From Montifringilla adamsi (Eukaryota; Chordata; Aves; Passeriformes; Passeridae), in contig JAGGNK010006437.1 of the NCBI GenBank assembly GCA_017590115.1, positions 558,001 to 622,000 of the forward strand: 64,000 bases of DNA, given 5' to 3'. The notes beneath the pieces were generated by a model, which worked only from the letters and a program-made list of their open reading frames with translations, made no database searches and was not told the DNA's origin. The position numbers and the translations under genes were made by a program. Every line of letters starts with the position of its first letter. Within the stretch, counting starts at the first letter, position 1. Below, in pieces: positions 13,471-25,415 of this stretch.

Positions 13471-14336
13471 TGTTAACTGATAAAGGAGGGTAAGTGTTCC
13501 TACTGAAGGGGTTAGAAATGAGAGCAGAGAGGGAAAAAGAGACAGAGAGAGAAACAGAAGACAGGGACAGCATTACTGTAAGAATCCCAGCACTCTGTCA
13601 ATGTCAGCATGGCAAACGGAGCATGTCTGTTGCAAGCCATGGCAAGCTACCTGACTGTTCAGTGCTATTTCCAAACAGCAGCAGGTTGCGTGTCTCTGCC
13701 ATTGCTGAAGAACAGGTCACCATGGCTATGGGTGCGCTCATGGGGCAGCCAAAGGCAGTCAGGATCAGGACACGGCAGCTGCAGGCTGTGGCGGCAAGGC
13801 CGGTGCCATGAGCTCATGCTGCGGCTTTGTTGCTCCAGGCAATGTAGGAAATATGGTGGTGGCAGCAGCCACTCTGTCAGGAACAACAGCGGAACACCAA
13901 GTCATGGTGGCAATGAGGTTCACAGAAAAGGCAAAACAGAGCAGAACAGGTGTGGACAGAGAAGTAGGACCGCAGGGAGGGAAAGGTGAGGGGGGGGAAA
14001 GGAGAGCCAAGCTGACCCTCTGGGCAAGCCCCTGATCCCTCCAAAAAATCCAAAGAAAACTAGCTCCTGTTGTGTGGCAGTTTACTGCATTTATGTGTTA
14101 AGGCTCCTCCCACAGCCTGATTTCCCAGACATTTTTTTTCTGGGCATCTGGGCATTTCCCCACTGGCTAGTGGGGAGGTGAGCTGCAGTTTGACCTTGGA
14201 AGCTTTCCCTCCCCTGATTGGCTATTAGGTGAAGCCTCCTCAGGGACGGGGTCCCCAGCAGGTGTACAGCCCCCAGAGCAATATAACACGTTAAGGCCTA
14301 AATAAAAATCAGATTGGTTCCTCTCAGTACTAAACA
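13471..14336 (+). mobile_element. Putative LTR, GC-richer block
   Basis: An 866-bp GC-richer block is bounded by 'tgttaactga' and 'gtactaaaca' (TG...CA). Flanking 5-mers agaac and agaag differ at one base and may be a decayed target duplication. An AATAAA signal lies at about 14301 in 'cctaaataaaaatc', and a TATA-like 'agcaatataaca' lies just upstream. Part is purine-rich (13500-13565, 13970-14010). Overlapping frames of 105 and 126 codons arise from the GC-rich composition and show no known domain. The family is not recognised, and the boundaries are my inference. Confidence 0.45.
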
Positions 14337-15606
14337 AGAAGCCCTGCTGAACTAGAAACTATTTTGAAGGTACACAGAACTTCTATAAGGATTGGGCATA
14401 ACCTCAGCTCTAAAGTATAGACAGGGCTGCATAAACAACTGCTCAGATCTTTCAAGCCTCTCCTCTCTGACAAAACACTTTGCTCTCTCAATTTTTTTTC
14501 AAATTTCTTTCAAGATAGAATATAAACTAACCCACCATCAGAAAAGTTTTCTACTTTATAGTATTTTTTGCTCTTGCTAGATGCTTTATCTACTCCCAGT
14601 TCCAAAATACCACAATTCCCAGTTGTTTCTTTATTTGAACTCACCCATCTGTTGACTTTTTAAATGTTTTGCCTGCAAGTTCCAGAATTTATTACCTCCA
14701 CCCTACAGCAACACTCCTATTGATATATTTTGAATTTTACTTACCCTTTTCTTTAAATATCCACATTTTCCTCTTACTGCCTTGGTGGGTGTTGCAGCTT
14801 GCTCATATTCTTGGATTCTTAGAAGTACCAATGTGTGTTTGCAGACAGGAATTAAACTATAACAACTGTTCCAGAAAACTGTTGCTAACTAAAGCATAAT
14901 TTCTGTGTTCCATATTTAAAAATCCTTAGAGGAGACATCAACTAATTGCTTGTAATTTTTTGAAAGACAGAGGTCACTAAAACCTGACTGTTGAGACCAC
15001 AGACTAAAACATGCATTTTATTAATTCTTTGGGAGGAATGAAGAAGGGTGGTCTTTAACCATCGCACTGGAATAGACATGTTAAAAGTAAGTTTTATAAT
15101 TTGCCTCAGGGCTGAAGTTCAAACATTTCATTGTTAAAATATGCAGCAGCTATTAAATAAATTAAATTCAGGAACATTATTGAGCTAAAATTTATAATTA
15201 ACAGATGGCATTTTAGAAGCGTCTTTGGGCATTATAAAATTTGATTATATTTAGAAGTAATTTGATGATTTAATGATTGGTCAGCATTTATAAATATCTT
15301 ACTGATGTTCTGACATTACATTCTTAATTTACTTAAATATTAATCATAGCTCAACATATATTTTCTTGGTATTTTTTAACTAATTTTGTAGGTTCCAACA
15401 TATTGTGGAAAATAAAACAAATATTCAATAGCACAAGATTTTAAAAACTTGTGAGAATCTGGGGAGATACAGGGAGATTACTTAAGAAACCTAGATTTAT
15501 CAGAGCTTTTTGTAAGATGATTAATAAATAAAGTATTAAGCTTAGGCTTTAGATAGTAGTTGACAATCTAAGAAGGATCAGGTAAAATTGTTTTAGGCAA
15601 GAGAAG
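14337..15606. other. AT-rich unique DNA, no gene seen
   Basis: No mobile element or coding exon was recognised in this stretch. Frames of 62 and 76 codons are chance-length for AT-rich DNA. Confidence 0.55.
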
Positions 15607-16272
15607 TGTCTCGGTTTGAAAAGACAGGTGTCTGCTAAGGAAGGCAGGAGCCTTCCCTGAAATGGAAAAGGTAAATCCTCTCCCTCCAAATTGTTATAAA
15701 TTTGAAATTAAGGGGGGCTCTCAGGCAAACATATGGGAGCAGGAATAACAGTTCTTTATTAGGGAAAAAATAAAAATAAAATAAACGATGCAGTAAAACA
15801 AACCAACAATGACAGAGTCAGAATATGACCTGACATCCTGATGGTCAGGGTGTTGGTACCAGTCCAAATAAATGGCGGCTGCAGTCCTCCTGGAGTGGCA
15901 GATGTTGTTCTGTTGGAGCAGTGATCCTGTAGAAGGGTAATTTTCCTCTGAAGGGCCAGTGGTGGTGTAGATGGGCCTGGTCTTCCTCTGGGAATCCAGT
16001 GGAGAAGGCTGTGCTGGTGTCCCAAAATCTCAGATTATATCCAGTTAGAAATGCTTGGCTCCTCCCTCTGGGCAGAGCATCTCACAATGGGATGCTGTAA
16101 TTTTATCAGTCATGCAGTGACACTCAGTAGCCTATTAACAGCAAGTATCTCCCTGGAGGGAGAATTGCTTTGTGGAAGAGATAAAGAAAAACTGCCCAAT
16201 TAACAGTAGATAACTGCCACACCTCTAACAGATGGCAAATAGAATACACACATTGCCTTTCAATCTAGGACA
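15607..16272 (-). mobile_element. Solo LTR, family F1
   Basis: A 666-bp LTR lies on the minus strand, with plus-strand ends 'tgtctcggtttg' and 'caatctaggaca'. Flanking 5-mers agaag and aggag are a near-match target duplication. The polyadenylation signal (AATAAA on the minus strand) is at 15755-15760, and a TATA-like 'gatataat' sits upstream on that strand. Close relatives are at 39825-40528 (plus) and 49630-51167 (minus), all sharing the segment after the signal. An ATGGCGGC motif at 15871-15879 is retained. There is no adjoining internal sequence, so it is a solo LTR. The 88-codon minus frame is not a gene. Confidence 0.85.
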
Positions 16273-17589
16273 AGGAGGGACAAAGAACTAACATTTTATG
16301 TGTTCCTTTCCAACTGGAAATAAGATCAGGCATGATTGAGCAACTATGTAAAACAAAATTAGCCAAAGTTGTGAACAACATTTTTTTTTTTTTTAAAAAA
16401 ACAGGTTTATTATTCTCTTCCTTTCATGGATCAGTGGTAGCAATGGAATAATGAAAATGACTGTTCTGGAACATCTTGTCACTTAACCTGACCATTACTT
16501 CTTGCAATACTACCTATTCCAGGGGTGCCATTTTTAAACAAGCATATTTTATCTTACTCTGCTACTATCTCACTTTTTTCAATCCATTATAATTAAAAAT
16601 GGTACTTAATCTTTAAACATCAGAAACCATACACTGTTTCTTCTCTCACTCCAACATATATTGCTTTCCCTTTATATATACCATTACAAACCCCAGGTTT
16701 TGCATGCTCCATTTCAGGTTTTTGCACATATAAAATACTTATACATAAATCTGCCGAGAGTAAGAACACTTGTAAAGCATATAGCTAATGAACAATTCTT
16801 GACCCTCTCAGAAAGATGGAGTTCTGAGAAATCTGTAAACGAGGAATGAGGAAACATATTAGGGAGGAAAAATAAAAATTTTCACTTATTCAAAATGGCA
16901 ATTTCCATTCATAGGTTCTTATTAAATATATAGGTTTCCTAACATTCTTCAGTGGAACAAAATATCAAAATTGAGGTGCTTGTTAATTTTTCTCTCATTA
17001 CTACAGACTTTGATAATGACCTTGTTAAGTTCTGAGTAATTTATGGCACCACATTTCTAAGTACCTCCAAAGAGAGAAAAGGAACCTTCACTGAATGACA
17101 TTTCATGCACAAAATATTTTTCCATATACTTAAGAAAAGCTTTATATATAAAATGGCACTGTTAAACACAGTTTTAGTAATATATGAAACTTTCAATTAG
17201 ACCAGTGTGAAGCCATCATATCTGAAAAGGATAAATTTGAATGCTTATTTTCTGTAGCTGAGAGAAGCTTCAGTTTCTTTTTGAGTTTTAAAATCTTAAA
17301 ATGTCAAGTGAAATAAGCCAAGACATGAGCACTGAAAAGTCTGAAGTCTGAATTTTCCCTAGTTCTTTAAAAGTATTGACTTTGCCATTCTTTTGGATAT
17401 AAGAACTTGTATTGGTCCTGCAAGAAGGTTGGAAAAGCCCTCTGAGATCTTTGAGTCCAACAATATTCACCTAAAAACTGTAATCCCAAGTGTCACACTC
17501 GTCAGAGACTGAAATGTTATAGTTTATGACTTAAACATTTTCATGAAGGACTTTTTAAAACTGTATTACAAAAGCTGCAGAGAAGACCA
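16273..17589. other. AT-rich unique DNA, no gene seen
   Basis: It contains a T run then an A run at about 16382-16402. No element or exon was recognised. Confidence 0.55.
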
Positions 17590-18240
17590 TCATAGCCTGG
17601 ATAGGCCTCCTGACTGAGGCTTTACAGGGCTCCCTGTTGAAGATAAGAGAAACTAACAACTCAGGGCTGGGGACATTTACAAAGCAGAAGCCTAATTCAG
17701 GGTGGAGACCACAGCTCCAGGGTATCGGCTGCCAGACTCAGTTTACACAGATTGTAACACCAAAGGGCAGGAGGAGAGAGGCTTTGGGTGTGTGTTGGAA
17801 GGCATCTGGTCAGAGGTGCAGTGACTGCCCATCCTCCGCTGCACAGAGGAGCCCAGCTGAGGAAAAGCTTCACCTGAGGAAAAGCTTATCCACAGCAGAG
17901 GGGTGTCATGGTCCATCAATGTCCCCCTGCTCCACCAAAGGGGTCCCCAGGCCCTGCACCAGAGCACTGCAGATGATGCAACAGACCCTCACTGTTGCAA
18001 GGGATGGTGTCAAACTGGCCCCCTGCAAGGGAGGCACATGGTGTTCCCACTTGCCCGAGGTGTATATTAATCCATGGGATTCTATACTCTTTGGCATGGC
18101 ATGGTATAGTGGCAGCAGCAGCAGGGCACCCTCACCACCAGAATACCAGATGGAGGGGTGCAATGAGACGTTGTTGGGACCCTCGGATGGGTGTTATATT
18201 TCCACCTAACCCCTGTCACTGTCCCCCCATCCCCCACGCA
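17590..18240 (+). other. Unidentified GC-richer block with a 190-codon open frame
   Basis: This stretch stands out from AT-rich surroundings by base composition and carries the longest ATG frame in the window (17637-18209, plus, 190 codons). The predicted peptide has no signal peptide, membrane segment or motif that I recognise, and overlapping frames are open on both strands, as expected from composition. It ends directly at the polypyrimidine tract. It may be an unrecognised LTR or retroviral leader. I do not call a gene. Confidence 0.3.
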
Positions 18241-18242
18241 CA

Positions 18243-18273
18243 CTCCTTTCTTTCTTTTCTCTTTCTTTCATTT

Positions 18274-18333
<60 letters not shown>

Positions 18334-18492
18334 TTCTTTTCTTTTCTTTCCTTCTTCTTTCTTTCTTTCCTTCCTTCCTCTTTCCTTTCCTTTCCTTTCC
18401 TTTCCTTTCCTTTCCTTTCCTTTCCTTTCCTTTCCTTTCCTTTCCTTTCCTTTCCTTTCCTTTCCCTTTCCCTCTTTCTTTTCTCTTTCTTT
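18243..18492. repeat. Long (CTTT)n / (CCTTT)n polypyrimidine tract
   Basis: Every base from 18271 to 18492 (222 nt) is C or T on the plus strand. Including one A at 18270, the tract extends back to 18243. The first part is mostly CTTT repeats and the second mostly CCTTT repeats. The predicted 119- and 173-codon frames running through it are low-complexity Phe/Leu/Ser artefacts. Such mirror-like homopyrimidine DNA can form triplex (H-DNA) structures and is error-prone in assembly. Confidence 0.97.
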
Positions 18493-18679
18493 GTCTTTGC
18501 CTCCTTTACTACTTAATGAAATATATCAAGTTTTTGGCACCAACTTCTAACCTCGTTTGCTTTTAATCTCATTTTTTGGGTATATTTTGAGCCTTCTAAG
18601 TTCTCTCCAGTTTATACACACAGACCTAATTTTTTTTTTCTTCTCTGTTTAAACCATAAGGTGTTGTCATAACAAGACC

Positions 18680-18985
18680 TCATTCAAATTTCCAGGGATG
18701 GGGATTCTGCTGTTTCTTTGGACAGGCTTTTCCAGTGCTTGACCGTCATTTCAGTGAAAAAAAAGTTTCCTAATTTCCAATCTAAACATCTCCTGGCACA
18801 ATTTGATGCCATTTCCTCTGGCCCCGTTGCTTGTGACTTGGAAAAAGAGCCAGACCCCCACTAGGCTACAACCTCCTGTCATGAAGTTGTAGAGAGTGGT
18901 AAGTTTTCCCTGAGCCTTCTTTTCTCCAGGCTGCCCCACCCCAGCTCCCTCAGCTGCTCCTCATAAAACGTGTGCTCTAGTGAAC
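18680..18985 (-). mobile_element. CR1 LINE fragment
   Basis: Plus-strand text such as 'ttccagggatggggattc', 'gtttcctaatttccaatct' and 'ctccaggctgccccacccc' is the reverse complement of bird CR1 3' sequence. It lacks the terminal tail and is truncated at both ends. There is no coding content. Confidence 0.8.
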
Positions 18986-19967
18986 AATAATATTTTTGGC
19001 ACAAAGGATCAAATGATGGTATATTCTCCCCTTCTGGTATTTCTGATAATTATGGGGCAAAAGAAGACTTCATCTTGTAAATACAGAGACATTTATGAGA
19101 TGTTTTCTTCTTTTGCACGCTACTGTTTGTGCAAACAACCCTAAAACAGATTTCTTGGACTGGGTGTAAGGTGGTGGTAAGTATCTGGACTGAAGAGAAG
19201 ATACATGAACACCAAAGGATTCTGATATCATCTAAAAGCCTTAATCATGCTTCTAAAACATCTGAGATTTAAAAAAATTAGATAGGGAAGGAACTTGATT
19301 CACTTTCAAAAGATAATTTAAATAGTTCCTACAGTGGTTTAATGCTGGGGATAGGGGTACATATCCTAAGAAATACCTACTTAAATTTAGTCATGATCCT
19401 TGGTACACAAGAAAATGAGATAATCTCACACTGCTGTCTCCAAAATGTGATCACAATTGTCAATAGGAAGTTAAATAGCAGGAAATTAGCAGCAGTTCTG
19501 AAAGGATTTACGGAGTCAACTTTATTTGGCTTTATAATATAGGTTTTGGTTTTGACTACAAAAAAATAATCTATTTAATATGCTTGTAAAATAACAAAAA
19601 CTAAATTCTGCTCAAGGGAGCATCTTCTGGCATAACAATATTTCTCACAGGCTTAGACTTAACATATCTATCATATCTATAAGGTAATTAATTTGAGTTT
19701 GCAACTGAAACATGAACAGGTAGGAAAGTTTCTTTCTTTTTACAGGCTGGAAGAAATAAAATAACTTTTCTGTTTCTCATATGCATACCAGGGGTAACTG
19801 CACTGAAATCTCCTCACATTCAAAAACCAGTTCAAGTAAAAGAAGATATTACTGTCAGGTAAAAGCAGATGTTTAAGAGCCTGAATTAAAAAGCAGTATA
19901 GTTTTCCAATAATGGGTGCTAACAAAGAAAATAAAATAAAAGGCCACATTCAGAAAAAAAACATGCA
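18986..19967. other. AT-rich unique DNA, no gene seen
   Basis: No recognisable element or exon. Frames do not exceed 70 codons. Confidence 0.55.
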
Positions 19968-22436
19968 TCACAGAATCATAGACTCACAGAATGGTAAGGG
20001 GATGGACTTTAAAGATAATCTAGGCCCAACCCACTTGACATGGGCAGGGACAATTTCCACTAGACCAGTTTACTCAGGGCCCCATCCAACCTGGCACTTT
20101 GAGCACTTCCAAGGATGGGGCATTGTGGTGATTTTTTGGCAGCAGCGGATGGCCACAGAAGTGGCTTCTGTGAGAAGCTGCTAGAAGCTTCCACCATGTC
20201 TGACAAAGCCAATCTCTGATGGCTCTGAAGGTGGTCATGCTACTGGGCCAATTAGAGAGGTTGATAACTCCTCTGTGATGACGTATTTAAGAAGAAAATC
20301 AAAATAGCGCAAGCACAGGGCTTTTTTCCAAGGGTGGCAAGGCACTGCTATCAGATGCCATCCCCAGCACAGCCTGCAGCAATGTGCTGTGGCTGCTGCC
20401 CTCTCAGCATGACCCACAGTAAGCCTTGCCTTCCTGGCCACCCCTAGCCAGCTGTGCTGTGGGCAGAAGGACAGGGAGAGTGGCAGTGGCTTCTCTTTCC
20501 CAGCATCCCACATGAGGAGAGGCATTAAACAGTGGCAGTGCTGCGGTGGCTGCCACTGCCCAGTTGGTGGTGGCAGGGCTGCATGGCTGGTGGTGAAAAC
20601 ACGGTGAGCAATTTCCTGACATGGAACCTAGACAAGATCAGCCTCTCAGTGCTGTGGGATCCTGTAGAATCTTTTAATTGGTGGAACTTGTTAGCAATGA
20701 TGCTTATAAGCAGCAGTAGTACTTCTAGTCAGAGAAGAAGAGGAAGTGAGGACGTGTGAGAGAAAACAACATGGCAGCACCAAGGTCAGTGGAAAAAAAA
20801 AAATAAAAAAAAAAAGAGGAGGAGGAGGTGCTTCAAGCATTGGAGCTGAGATTCCTCTGCAAGCTGTGGTGAGGACCATGGCTAAACAAACTGTCCCCTG
20901 GTACTGCATGAAGTCCATGGGAGATGCAGACATCCACTCGCAGCCTGTGGGAAAAGTGCTCATACCACAGTGGGGGCATGCCAGAGAAAGCTGTGACCCA
21001 GTGGGAGACTCTAATATAGAGAGAGGGCCCCTGCTTCTAGAGATAGACTGAGAGAACCCTTGCTTCCAAACTAGAGCAGCCTATCCTTAAAAGACTGCAC
21101 CCCGTGGATGAGCGACCCATGCCACAAAAGTTTTGGGAAGACTTTTTGCCTGTGGAAGGGACCCCATGGCATAGCTGAGAATAAACTCCTCTCCCTGAGT
21201 GAACAGATCTTAAGTGACAAACTGACCAAAACCCCCACACCCTGTTTCCCTGTACTGTCAGTAGAAAGGGGCTGGGGGAGGAAAAGCTCTTTTAAAGGCT
21301 TGTTTTATTTCTCATTTTCTGACTCTGACTCTATTAATAATAAATTCCCCTTATACCTTTAAATTTGAACCTATTTTGCCCTTAGAGTAGTTTTCTCCCA
21401 GTCCTTAACTCATTAATCCTTCATTATTTTTTTTCCCCTCTCCTCTGCCCAAGTACAGCAGAAGAGAGTGAGCGAAAGACTTTTGTGGGTGCCTGGTGTT
21501 TGGCCAGTATCAAACCACAACAAGCATCCACAACTTCCCTGGTCAACCTGTGCCAACGCCTCACCACCTTCACAATAAAGAATGTCTTCATAATAGTTAA
21601 TCTAGATTTCTTTTTTCAATTTGTATCCATCACTCCCTGTCCTGTCACTAGAGTTCCTGATAAAAGTCATTCTCCAGCTTCCCTGTAAGGCCCCTTCAGA
21701 TACGATAATGTTGCTATGAGTTTTCCACACAATCTTCTCTTCTCCAGGCTGAATAGACCCAACTCTCTCAGTCTGTCTTCCTAGGGTAGGTACTCCAGTC
21801 CTCTTACCATCTTCATGGCCTCCTTTGGGCTTGCTCCAACAGTCCCCTGTCCTTCCTGTGCTGGGACCTCAGAGCTGGACACAGCCCTACAGGTGGGTCC
21901 TCCCCAGAGCAGACTAGAGGGACTGAATCCCCTCCCTCCTCTGCTGCCCATGAGGTTTTGGATGCAGCCCAGGATTTTTTTGGCTTTCTGGGTTACGAGC
22001 ACTCACTGGTGACTAATGTTTTCATCAACCAACACCCCCAAGTCCTTCTCCTCAGTTCCCAATCACTTCTCCACCCAGCCTGTTGGTGTGTCTGGGAGTA
22101 CCCCATCCCAAGTGTAGGATTTTGCATTTTGTCTTGTTGAACTTCATGCAGTTCTTACCTCTCCAGCCTGTCCCAGTCCCTCTGGATCCACCCCTTCTCT
22201 CCAGCATCTGACTGCACCACAGAGCTTGGTGTCATCAGTGACCCCACTATCCATTGGCACTAACAAAGCTGTTGAACAGAATCAACCCCAGCACTGACCT
22301 GAGGGACCCCATTCATCACTGGTCTCTCATGGACAATGAGTCACTGGCCACAACTCTTTGTGTGAGGTCATCCAGCCAGTTTCTTATCCACTGAGTGGTC
22401 CATCCATCAAATCCATGTGTCTCCAAGTTAAATCCT
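19968..22436 (-). mobile_element. CR1 LINE, split by an LTR insertion
   Basis: The 3' tail lies at 19968 ('tcacagaatcatagac' on plus, reverse complement of the CR1 end). The element runs to 20123, is interrupted by the LTR at 20124-21522, and resumes at 21523 with 'agcatccacaacttccct'. In CR1 the bases before and after the break are contiguous ('gggatggggcat' then 'ccacaacttc'), so the two pieces are one element of about 1.07 kb. It continues to about 22436 with 'tgtgccaacgcctcacc' and 'gtcatccagccag'. Only 3' sequence remains, with stop-riddled remnants of the 3' coding end. Confidence 0.85.
20124..21522 (+). mobile_element. ERVL-type LTR inserted in CR1
   Basis: A 1,399-bp block with termini 'tgtggtgatttt' and 'caaaccacaaca' sits inside a CR1 element. 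Flanking 5-mers are ggcat and agcat (one mismatch). The region 20868-21110 ('accatggctaaacaaactgtcccc', i.e. 'accatggctaaac' then 'aactgtcccc', and following) matches the conserved middle of bird ERVL-type LTRs as I remember them. AATAAA signals occur at about 21182 and 21340, and a TATA-like 'tatttaag' at about 20284. The overlapping frames of 75-101 codons are not genes. It includes an A-rich run near 20790-20820. Confidence 0.8.
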
Positions 22437-25415
22437 GGTTCTTGATTTGAAATTCTTTTTTGGTTTAAAATGCTTTTGTTTTGGACAAGAAAAAAAAAAA
22501 AAAAGCAAACAAACCCAAAAAATCCCAAATGTGGAAGTGTGGCATAGTGTCACTGGCAGGAAAGAAAAGGAAGGACCATGAACTTGCATGCCAAACTATT
22601 TATGCAGCAACTTTTATCTCCTCTGTTCCATAACAAGTACACACACCAAGACTTTCAGAAACAGATTTCAGGACTGACTCAGGTTCAAAACAGCTCTTGC
22701 AAACAGGTCTGCCCAAGCACCTCACTCCTTTAAAGTACTGATGAGGAAGAAAAGGTTTTACAAAGCATTTGCAGTGTCCTAGAGAACAAGACAGACACAT
22801 ATAGAAAATAAAGGACTATAAAGGACCTTGAAAAGCATATGTTAAAAAATATTAAAAGCATCCGGTGTAGGAGAAAGAATGTGCACAGGTGACAAGTATG
22901 ATACATACGGGAAAGACAAAAGGAAGCAAGAAAGAAAGCAAGAAAGCAAGAAAGCAAGAAAGCAAGAAAGAAAGAAAGAAAGAAAGAAAATAATTTTACC
23001 AGTCTAAATAGCTGCCTTTCCACTTTATTTTAATCCTTACCCGTAGATAGTGCAGTAAGGTCATGACCCTATAAAATTACTTGTTCCCCATATTATCTCA
23101 CCAGGTAATACGTCAGCTACATTGAAAGAAAGTCACTTGAACACTTCAATGGTTCCATCCAGTCAACACCTAACTATAAATTTAGTTTACTGCACAATAA
23201 GCTGAAAATTACCTTTCTGTAGAAAAGAATCTGTTCTTTCCAAAGCTTCCACATTGCCATTGAATTGTTGACGTTTGGGGAAAAAAAATCTAGGTTGTTT
23301 TAAAAGCATCTTTGGACAACACGTTCTAAATAATTTTTTTTCAAATTCAATGTGTTTTCCCCACATTTCTGTCTGCAGGAGGCACGATACTACATAAGAT
23401 ATAACAAAACTAAAAATGTTGGTTCAAACAGAATTTGTAGACAGTGTGACAACCACCAAAGATAAACATTTTGTTGCAGGTTTATTTGTATTACTAAATT
23501 TTATTTGTGTACAAATCAAACTCTTTTGCCTACAAAATTCAATATTAGTCTTTTTCTTTTATAACCTAATCTTTTTCTGTAAAAAAAAGGAAACAAACAC
23601 CAAAAAAAACCCAAAACCAAACACTACCACCCAGCTTATAGACTAATTTCAAGTTATAACATCACTTGGAAACAAAATGTTTTGACTTTCCAGAAATCAT
23701 AATTTGGAAAATGGCAAATGCAAATAGTAAGCTCTCCCCAGTGATCAGAATTCTTTTTCAAATACAACTCAGAATTGTAAATTTTTTTTTTTTTTTTTTT
23801 TTTTCTGTGAGGAATCAGTTGTTCTTTTTCCCTTGCTCCACTCCCCCAAACAACCAAATTAACACTGTGGATTATGATCATGACTAATATTTTTGAGGAA
23901 ACAGTTGGCCATTGTCAGTTCTTTAACATGGTCAGCAAAGCTCTGAAATTCCAAAAGTGAATCATTTATTAATCTGAGCTTCATCTCTGCATAGGAAACA
24001 TAATAGTGTTCAAGAAATGACTCAATAATACCTGTGCTTCATAAGCACATTTCTAGTTTCTATTTATTATGGAAAAAACCACTACTGCTTCTTTATTTTG
24101 GGTTCATTATAATCATATGTAAATTTCTATATGAGACTATTCATATTTTGAAAATTATTTTTTTTCTTACCAGAAATCTATTTCATCATTTATACAAAAT
24201 ATTTTGTATTAACTTTGTTATTTGGATTACCATAATGTATGGACACTTGCATACACCAACACGCACATAGAGACACACAGTAACTGAGACAAAAGATGGT
24301 TTAACCATCTGAGAGCTGAGAGGTCGCAGCTTAATAGTCTTTTAAGCTTTTTTTTTCCTTCTTCTTCTGACTTTTGCAATATGCAAAGGGTGTATTTTTC
24401 AGAAGCATTTAAGGACCTTTTTTTCAATTGTGGTTGTATCTTAAAGAAACAACAAAAAAATTTCCAATCACTTTTCAACATGAAATAAAAAGCAAAATCA
24501 AGGCAATGTTGTCTCCATGGTAGCCTATGACATTAGGCTTGAAATGCTCATGAAACCTAATTTTCAAAAAGTGAAGTATTCTCTCTGGAAATCTTTTCAT
24601 TTTAGGGTTTGCTGAGATTAGATGCACACAATCACTGGTTAGTACAGACTTCCCAGCTTCATCCTGAACCAGGAGACATAATTTTTTAAAATTAATTTAT
24701 CATTTGAACTCATGTTGAGGCCTGAGATTTGGTTTTTTGCCTACAATTACTGATCTTCACAATGTCCTCATAACCAAAAATTTGTCCTACTATCCACAGT
24801 AATACTTCATATAAGCTGCTGAAGCAAACTGATCATACATTATGAGTTATTCATAGTGACCAGCTATTTTGTCTAGTCCTGTTTGAGTTGCTTGAGACCA
24901 TTACACAGAGGCAGCTCAGTGATTTCACACTACTGTGTAAAATATACACAAAAATTGAGATTAAAGACTGATTTCCTAAAACAGATGAAATCAACCCTCT
25001 CCTTGAGTAACAAACCTGTCATAAAAGCAGCATGGCTAATGGATTTGTAATGTAGGTAGAAAGTTTTAGTCAAAGTGAGACAAAGATGTGATTGATAAGA
25101 ACAATTGTACCTTTTAGTGATATTCTCAGAGCTGAAGGGATATAATGGAAACAGTTATTTGGCTAGTCCTGCCTCCTATTGTCTGCCTCTTTTCACCATT
25201 CTGCAGCAAAGGCTGTATTTGTCTAGATGGATAATTTATATTTACTACTATTTCAGTACTTTGCACGTATTTTGACAGCTACGGAATGTTCCAGAATCAC
25301 ATTTTGCTGCAAGAATGCTGGAGCTGGTGGATGAGGTATAAAAGTAGCCAGTCAAATTTTCCACTGCCATTCAAGTCCAGCAAGGGTAAAACTTGGCAAT
25401 GTCACTTATGGTCAC
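22437..25415. other. AT-rich unique DNA with simple repeats
   Basis: It contains an A run near 22488-22504, a (GAAAGCAA)-type array at about 22922-22990, an A-rich tract at 23581-23625 and a T run of about 25 at 23780-23804. No exon, RNA gene or mobile element was recognised. The frames of up to 97 codons here lie over simple repeats or AT-rich DNA. Confidence 0.5.
22922..22990. repeat. GAAA/GCAA simple repeat
   Basis: Consecutive 'gaaagcaa' units pass into pure 'gaaa' repeats on the plus strand. It underlies the leucine/phenylalanine-rich minus-strand frame at 22730-23023, which is therefore not a gene. Confidence 0.95.

Noticed and set aside
13494..14035. Cluster of overlapping 73-126-codon frames on both strands
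   Set aside because: The block is GC-rich and LTR-like. Openness in several frames at once reflects composition, and no domain is visible.
17995..18550. Long Phe/Leu/Ser-rich frames (173 and 119 codons)
   Set aside because: They run through the pure CTTT/CCTTT tract and are artefacts of low-complexity DNA.
22922..22990. CRISPR-like or tandem array
   Set aside because: Units are 4-8 bp simple repeats with no spacers.
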